From the NCBI RefSeq assembly GCF_022340605.1, contig NZ_JAJDNQ010000047.1, forward strand, positions 1-50,088: a DNA stretch of 50,088 nucleotides, given 5' to 3'. The notes beneath the pieces are model-generated. The model searched no databases. It was not told the DNA's origin and saw nothing but the letters and a program-made list of their open reading frames with translations. The position numbers and the translations under genes are program-made. This stretch comes from Thiohalocapsa sp. (GTDB lineage Bacteria; Pseudomonadota; Gammaproteobacteria; Chromatiales; Chromatiaceae). Below are positions 43,170 through 50,088 of the stretch, one piece after another (the first letter of the stretch is position 1; each line of letters opens with the position of its first letter).

Positions 43170-43811
43170 ATGATTACGGTCAAGGTCTTCATGCGAGTCA
43201 CCGGCGAGCCGCTGAAGCGCACGCCCGTGGTGCTGGAAGTGGATCCGGACGGCACGCGCACCGCGGCCGTGGACACCGACCGCGAAGGCCGCGCGCGTTT
43301 CCCGCTCGAGGCCGAGAGCGGCAAGGTGCTGGTCTCGGGCATCGAGCGCTACCACGGCCAGTTCGCCGACGAGATCCCCATTGGGCTCTGGTCGGTGGTG
43401 GAAAGCGCCGCCGCTACCGCCGGCCATCCAGGTGAATTCCCGAGCGGCAGCAATGCCTACAGCGACATGGCTACGCGCACGCTCGAGGTGGACGGCCGGC
43501 AGGTCGTCACCGACGGCGAAGGCTATCTGGTGGACCCATCCGATTGGAGCGAGGCCTTTGCGCGCGAGTTGGCCGCGGCCGAGGGGCTGACGCTCACGGC
43601 GCGCCACTGGGCCGTTATCCGCTTCCTGCGCGAGCATTACAGCCGCCACGGCAGCCAGGCCTCGGTACGCGACATGGTCAAGCACTTCCGCGCCCAATGG
43701 GGCCCGCAGGAGGGTGGCAGCGCGGCGCTGCACCGGTTGTTCCCGCGCGGCGGTCCGCAGAAGCAGGGCAATCGTCTGGCCGGGTTGCTGCGCACCAAGG
43801 GCGAGCATTGA
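43170..43811 (+). CDS. DsrC/TusE-like protein fused to an N-terminal beta domain, no conserved cysteines
   Basis: 213 residues, ribosome site GGGAGG. About 1-75 is a beta-rich domain (TVKVFMRVTGEPLKRTPVVL, DPDGTRTAAVDTDREGRARF, GKVLVSGIERYHGQ) resembling a transthyretin/Ig-like fold. About 100-213 matches DsrC/TusE: DGEGYLVDPSDWSEAFAREL, LTLTARHWAVIRFLREHYSR, ALHRLFPRGGPQKQGNRLAG. The family needs one or two C-terminal Cys (GLPKPTGC) for sulfur transfer; here the tail is LAGLLRTKGEH without Cys, nor is the second Cys present. So sulfur relay by these residues is excluded; a regulatory or binding role (RspA-type DsrC relatives are known to lack Cys) is likely. It lies behind an FNR-type promoter. 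Confidence 0.82.
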   Translation: MITVKVFMRVTGEPLKRTPVVLEVDPDGTRTAAVDTDREGRARFPLEAESGKVLVSGIERYHGQFADEIPIGLWSVVESAAATAGHPGEFPSGSNAYSDMATRTLEVDGRQVVTDGEGYLVDPSDWSEAFARELAAAEGLTLTARHWAVIRFLREHYSRHGSQASVRDMVKHFRAQWGPQEGGSAALHRLFPRGGPQKQGNRLAGLLRTKGEH

Positions 43812-43819
43812 GAGGAGCT

Positions 43820-43950
43820 GACTGAAAGTCGGCGCCGCCAGGGGGCACTAGCCGCTCGCTTGGCGGTAAGGCCCCGTCGCCGTCCGACGGCCGCCTGGGG
43901 GCGCCGAGTTCCACTTGGCTCGGCCGCCCGCCAGGCGGGCTCGTGCGATA
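43820..43950 (+). repeat. Composite palindromic repeat, GACTGAAAGTCGGCGCC / GGGGGCGCCGAGTTCCACTT
   Basis: The left half GACTGAAAGTCGGCGCC is the same as at 27587. The right half (43896-43950, GGGGGCGCCGAGTTCCACTT then GGCTCGGCCGCC) matches the arms at 42885 and 27480. The two halves are imperfectly inverted, giving a hairpin of about 125 nt. Confidence 0.75.
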
Positions 43951-43999
43951 CAGGCGCTGGGCGTATTGGGTGGGTCTAGTGCAGCGCTTCTCCTGATTT

Positions 44000-44058
44000 T
44001 GCGTTCGTGGTCGTAAGCGTGGTCGTGGTCGGATACTCGACAACGACAACGACCACGT
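44000..44058 (+). repeat. GTGGTCGT array, inverted copy of the 20.2 kb element
   Basis: CGTGGTCGTAAGCGTGGTCG, TGGTCGGATACTCGACAACG, ACAACGACCACG. The reverse complement of the 20.2 kb element reads CGTGGTCGTTGTCGTGGTCG, then CGGATACTCGACAACG, so both copies are related in opposite orientation. Confidence 0.75.
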
Positions 44059-44088
44059 ATTGCTCGCAACGCCGAAAACCAGCGGATC

Positions 44089-44175
44089 GTAGGTCGGGCT
44101 AGCGATAGCGTAACCCGACAATCAACGGCTTACTGAGGCCCAGCGTCGGGTTACGCTGCGCTAACCCGACCTACA
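44089..44175 (+). repeat. BIME-like pair of REP units downstream of zwf
   Basis: GTAGGTCGGGCTAGCGATAG (44089) and CGTAACCCGAC, then GTCGGGTTACGCTGCGCTAA (44144) with CCCGACCTAC. Two units in opposite orientation with about 24 bp between. The sequence GTAGGTCGGGTTAGCG is a common REP class in gammaproteobacteria. No RAYT transposase gene is in the window. Confidence 0.8.
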
Positions 44176-44211
44176 CCTAACGATACGCGGCCCTCGGCCC
44201 TCGGCCCTTCT

Positions 44212-45756
<1,545 letters not shown>

Positions 45757-46070
45757 GCTGTGTCTCCTCGTGCGCTGCTGATTCCGGTCTGTGCGGTTGA
45801 GACAGTGTCAGGGCTTGCGGGAGCAGCACGCTCGGTGTGGGAACGGCACGCTCGGTGCCGCGACCGAGCGGCCGGCGCGCCGACGCGAGCAACTCCCGAC
45901 CACCGCGGGATGATCGCGCCACAAAAGGCAGTGGCGCTCCCACAACACGCCCCGCGGGAGCGGCGCGCTCGGTGTGGGAGCGGCACGCTCGGTGCCGCGA
46001 CCGAGCGGCCGCAAGAAGATCGCGCCACAAAAAGCAGTGGCGCTCCCACAAGTCTCGCTCCCCCGCCTCG
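45757..46070. other. 314-bp repeat-filled spacer between gnd and zwf
   Basis: Almost entirely two copies of the GTGGGAGCGGCAC repeat (45829-45943 and 45963-46053). Only the first 70 bp upstream of zwf look like an ordinary promoter/leader region. No gene is seen. Confidence 0.7.
45829..46055 (+). repeat. Two tandem copies of a GTGGGAGCG...CGCTCCCAC palindromic repeat
   Basis: Each copy reads GTGGGAGCGGCACGCTCGGT, GCCGCGACCGAGCGGCCG, then GATCGCGCCACAAAAAGCAG, TGGCGCTCCCACAA. The outer GTGGGAGCG and CGCTCCCAC are inverted. The first copy has an insertion of about 25 bp (GCGCGCCGACGCGAGCAACT) and GTGGGAACGG. A third partial copy is at 12464. Confidence 0.85.
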
Positions 46071-47084
46071 CTACTCCGACTTCTCCTCATGCCCCCCGAA
46101 CTGATAGCGCATCGCCGACAGCATCTTGTTGGCGAAGTCCGCCTCGCCGCGGGAGCTGAAGCGCTCGAACAGCGCGGCGGTGAGCAGCGGCGCCGGGGTG
46201 CCGGTGTCGATGGCGGCCTGGCAGGTCCAGCGGCCCTCGCCGGAGTCCGACACGCGCCCGCCGTAGCCGTCGAGCTCCTTGTCGTGCAGCAGCGCGATGG
46301 CCGTCAGGTCCAGCAGCCAGGAGGCGACGACGCTGCCGCGGCGCCAGACCTCCGCCACCTCGGCGACGTCGATGTCGAACTGGTAGTACTCGGGGTCCGC
46401 GAGCGGTGCCGTCTCGGCGTCGACTTCCTGATCCTGGCGGCCGATGCCGGCGTGCTTGAGGATGTTCAGGCCCTCGGCGTAGGCGCCCATCAGCGCGTAC
46501 TCGATGCCGTTGTGCACCATCTTGACGAAGTGCCCGGCGCCGCTCGGGCCGCAGTGCAGATAGCCTTGCTCGGCGGGGCTTGGCTCGCCGCTGCGCCCGC
46601 GCGTGCGCTCGATGTCGCCGACGCCGGGTGCGAGTGTCTTGAAAATGGGGTCCAGGCGCTGCACGGCGCCGGCGTCGCCGCCGATCATCAGGCAGTAGCC
46701 GCGCTCCTTGCCCCAGACGCCGCCGGAGGTGCCGCAGTCCAGAAAGTGGACGCCGGCATCGCGCAGGGATGCCTGGTGGCGCATGTCCTCGCGGTAGTTG
46801 GAATTGCCGCCGTCGATGATGGTGTCGTCCGCTTCCAGGTGCGGGCGCAGGTCCGCGATGACCTTATCGACGACGGCCGCCGGCACCATGATCCACACCG
46901 ACCGCGGCGCAGTGAGCTTGGCGCAGAGGTCTTGGACGCTGTCGGCGCCGGTGGCGCCGTCGTTCACCAGCGCCTGGACGCTGTCGGGGTTCGTGTCGTA
47001 AACGACGCAGTCGTGCCCGGCGGCCATGAGCCGCTGGACCATGTTGGCGCCCATGCGCCCGAGGCCGATCATGCCGAGTTGCAT
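46071..47084 (-). CDS. gnd: 6-phosphogluconate dehydrogenase, short (337 aa) form
   Basis: Decarboxylating oxidation of 6-phosphogluconate to ribulose-5-phosphate. 337 residues, the shorter NAD-preferring GndA/YqeC form. The N-terminal Rossmann domain has MQLGMIGLGRMGANMVQRLM, VWIMVPA, IDGGNSNYREDM (substrate site), and CGTSGGVWGKERGYCLMIGG. The helical domain contains GAGHFVKMVHNGIEYALMGA, including the catalytic Lys and Asn. The C-terminus (FANKMLSAMRYQFGGHEEKS) is standard. Cofactor preference is inferred from the type. Confidence 0.93.
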   Translation of the reverse strand: MQLGMIGLGRMGANMVQRLMAAGHDCVVYDTNPDSVQALVNDGATGADSVQDLCAKLTAPRSVWIMVPAAVVDKVIADLRPHLEADDTIIDGGNSNYREDMRHQASLRDAGVHFLDCGTSGGVWGKERGYCLMIGGDAGAVQRLDPIFKTLAPGVGDIERTRGRSGEPSPAEQGYLHCGPSGAGHFVKMVHNGIEYALMGAYAEGLNILKHAGIGRQDQEVDAETAPLADPEYYQFDIDVAEVAEVWRRGSVVASWLLDLTAIALLHDKELDGYGGRVSDSGEGRWTCQAAIDTGTPAPLLTAALFERFSSRGEADFANKMLSAMRYQFGGHEEKSE

Positions 47085-47175
47085 CTGCTCGCTCCTTCAG
47101 TTTGCGGGTGGTGACTGGCCATATGAGGCCGACGGGCTTGACCGCCAGTGCCGCGCGGGGCGGTCGATCGGCTTT

Positions 47176-49248
<2,073 letters not shown>

Positions 49249-49449
49249 CGGCCTCTCCGAGGCGGCTTGAATGGCGGACATAATGGGGGGTTCCCCGCGG
49301 CCGCACCACCGCCGGCAGTGTCGTCACCGCCGGCATCACTGGCGGCGTGACCGCACTGGCCCCATGTTAAGCCCGGCGGCGAGCGATCGCATGTCCGTAT
49401 GATGACCCTGTGCTCACGTTGATCCCATGGCCGGCCTGCGCCCGGAAGC

Positions 49450-49492
49450 GTCCAGATCCAGTCGCCCAGATCCAGCCGCCCAGACCCAGCAG
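49450..49492 (+). repeat. Short CCAGATCCAGtCGCC tandem repeat before the Nudix gene
   Basis: CCAGATCCAGTCGCCCAGAT, CCAGCCGCCCAGACCCAGCA: three degenerate copies of a unit of about 15 bp. It ends just before the GAGGAG ribosome site, so it is in the transcribed leader or promoter. Confidence 0.6.
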
Positions 49493-49510
49493 AGAGGAGC
49501 AACCGCGACG

Positions 49511-50088
49511 ATGAACTTCTGCAGCCACTGCGGCGAGGCCGTGACCCTGCGCGTACCGGAGGGCGACAACCTGCCGCGGTATGTTTGCGACGCCTGCGGG
49601 GCGGTGCACTACCAGAACCCGAAGATCGTCGTCGGCTGCATCCCAGAGTGGGAAGACCGCATCCTGCTCTGCAAGCGCGCCATCGAGCCGCGCTACGGGC
49701 TCTGGACCCTACCCGCGGGCTTCATGGAGAACGGCGAGACGGTGCAGCAGGGCGCCGCCCGCGAGACCCTGGAAGAGGCCCGCGCACAGGTTGCAGTCGG
49801 CGGCCTCTACACCCTGTTCAACCTGCCGCACATCAGCCAGGTCTATATGCTGTTCCGCGCCCGGCTCGAAACCCTGGACTTCGGCCCCGGCACCGAGAGT
49901 CTGGAGGTCAGCCTCATGCGCGAGGATGAGATCCCGTGGGAGCAGATCGCCTTTCCGGTCATCGGCGAATCGCTGAAGCTCTATTACCGCGACCGTGCCG
50001 CTGGCCGCTTTCGGCTGCGCACCGGCCACATCGAGCGCCTGCCTGGGCCTGAGCGGCGCTTTCGGACGCGGATCTACACCAACGACGA
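49511..50088 (+). CDS. Zinc-ribbon Nudix hydrolase, 3' part outside window
   Basis: 192 codons seen; the frame runs off the window end. The N-terminal zinc ribbon MNFCSHCGEAVTLRVPEGDN, then CDACGAVHYQNPKIVVGCIP, has CxxC...CxxC. The Nudix box (about 76-98: GFMENGETVQQGAARETLEE, then A-R) has the REL-x-EE ligands in the form RETLEEA. It is of the ADP-ribose/NADH pyrophosphatase-like class (NudC-like ribbon layout), probably smaller than NudC. GAGGAG lies 12-17 bases before the ATG. Upstream is a short tandem array of CCAGATCCAG units (49450-49490). Confidence 0.85.
   Translation, partial: MNFCSHCGEAVTLRVPEGDNLPRYVCDACGAVHYQNPKIVVGCIPEWEDRILLCKRAIEPRYGLWTLPAGFMENGETVQQGAARETLEEARAQVAVGGLYTLFNLPHISQVYMLFRARLETLDFGPGTESLEVSLMREDEIPWEQIAFPVIGESLKLYYRDRAAGRFRLRTGHIERLPGPERRFRTRIYTND

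Noticed and set aside
43170-43811. Functional DsrC or TusE sulfur carrier
   Set aside because: Both C-terminal cysteines needed for sulfur transfer are missing.

Overview
The window is about 50 kb of dense, very GC-rich chromosome. Codon use, gene families and several conserved gene pairs (bamD divergent from rluD-pgeF, pilS-pilR, sucC-sucD, zwf-gnd) point to a gammaproteobacterium. A DsrC/TusE-type protein, a sucrose-phosphate synthase (compatible-solute synthesis), a PEP-CTERM-like protein and many dispersed palindromic repeats suggest Chromatiales (purple-sulfur or related halophilic sulfur bacteria). That placement is inference; no rRNA or tRNA gene is visible.

Layout. 1-14 kb: a sucrose-phosphate synthase cut by the window edge, a truncated glycosyltransferase, a large AsmA-like protein that seems to lack its N-terminal anchor, argA, pilR, pilS, then sucC-sucD, glnB and bamD. 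14-25 kb: rluD-pgeF, the tail-specific protease prc, gshA, an SDR oxidoreductase, a YbhB/Raf-inhibitor-like protein, an FmdB zinc ribbon, aspS, a Nudix (nudB-like) gene and a coiled-coil protein. 25-37 kb: a MacAB-like export operon (adaptor, ATPase, two permeases) whose ATPase and permease genes are separated by about 6.5 kb of foreign-looking DNA. That insert holds a TIR - STAND NTPase - transmembrane - FGE/C-type-lectin-like protein, a small membrane protein and an acyltransferase-SGNH protein. 37-39 kb: a PEP-CTERM-like DUF1566 protein behind a good sigma-54 promoter, then a gene graveyard with a truncated Avd (the accessory protein of diversity-generating retroelements, DGRs), two broken Uma2 nuclease genes and an orphan YefM-type antitoxin. 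39-50 kb: DUF58 and MoxR genes, prpB, an FNR-type promoter leading to a fused DsrC-like protein without the redox cysteines, zwf, gnd, glgX and a Nudix gene that runs off the end.

Most notable observation: the TIR-STAND-FGE protein ends in a segment that looks like a DGR variable region and has lost the catalytic cysteines of formylglycine-generating enzymes. A truncated avd lies 7 kb away. Together they suggest a membrane-anchored, possibly once diversified, conflict/immune sensor whose retroelement is decayed here or lies elsewhere in the genome. No reverse transcriptase or template repeat was found in the window. The second is the DsrC-like fusion under a near-ideally spaced class II FNR promoter.

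Dispersed repeats are abundant: four palindromic families, one of which supplies the C-terminal codons and stop of the ABC ATPase.
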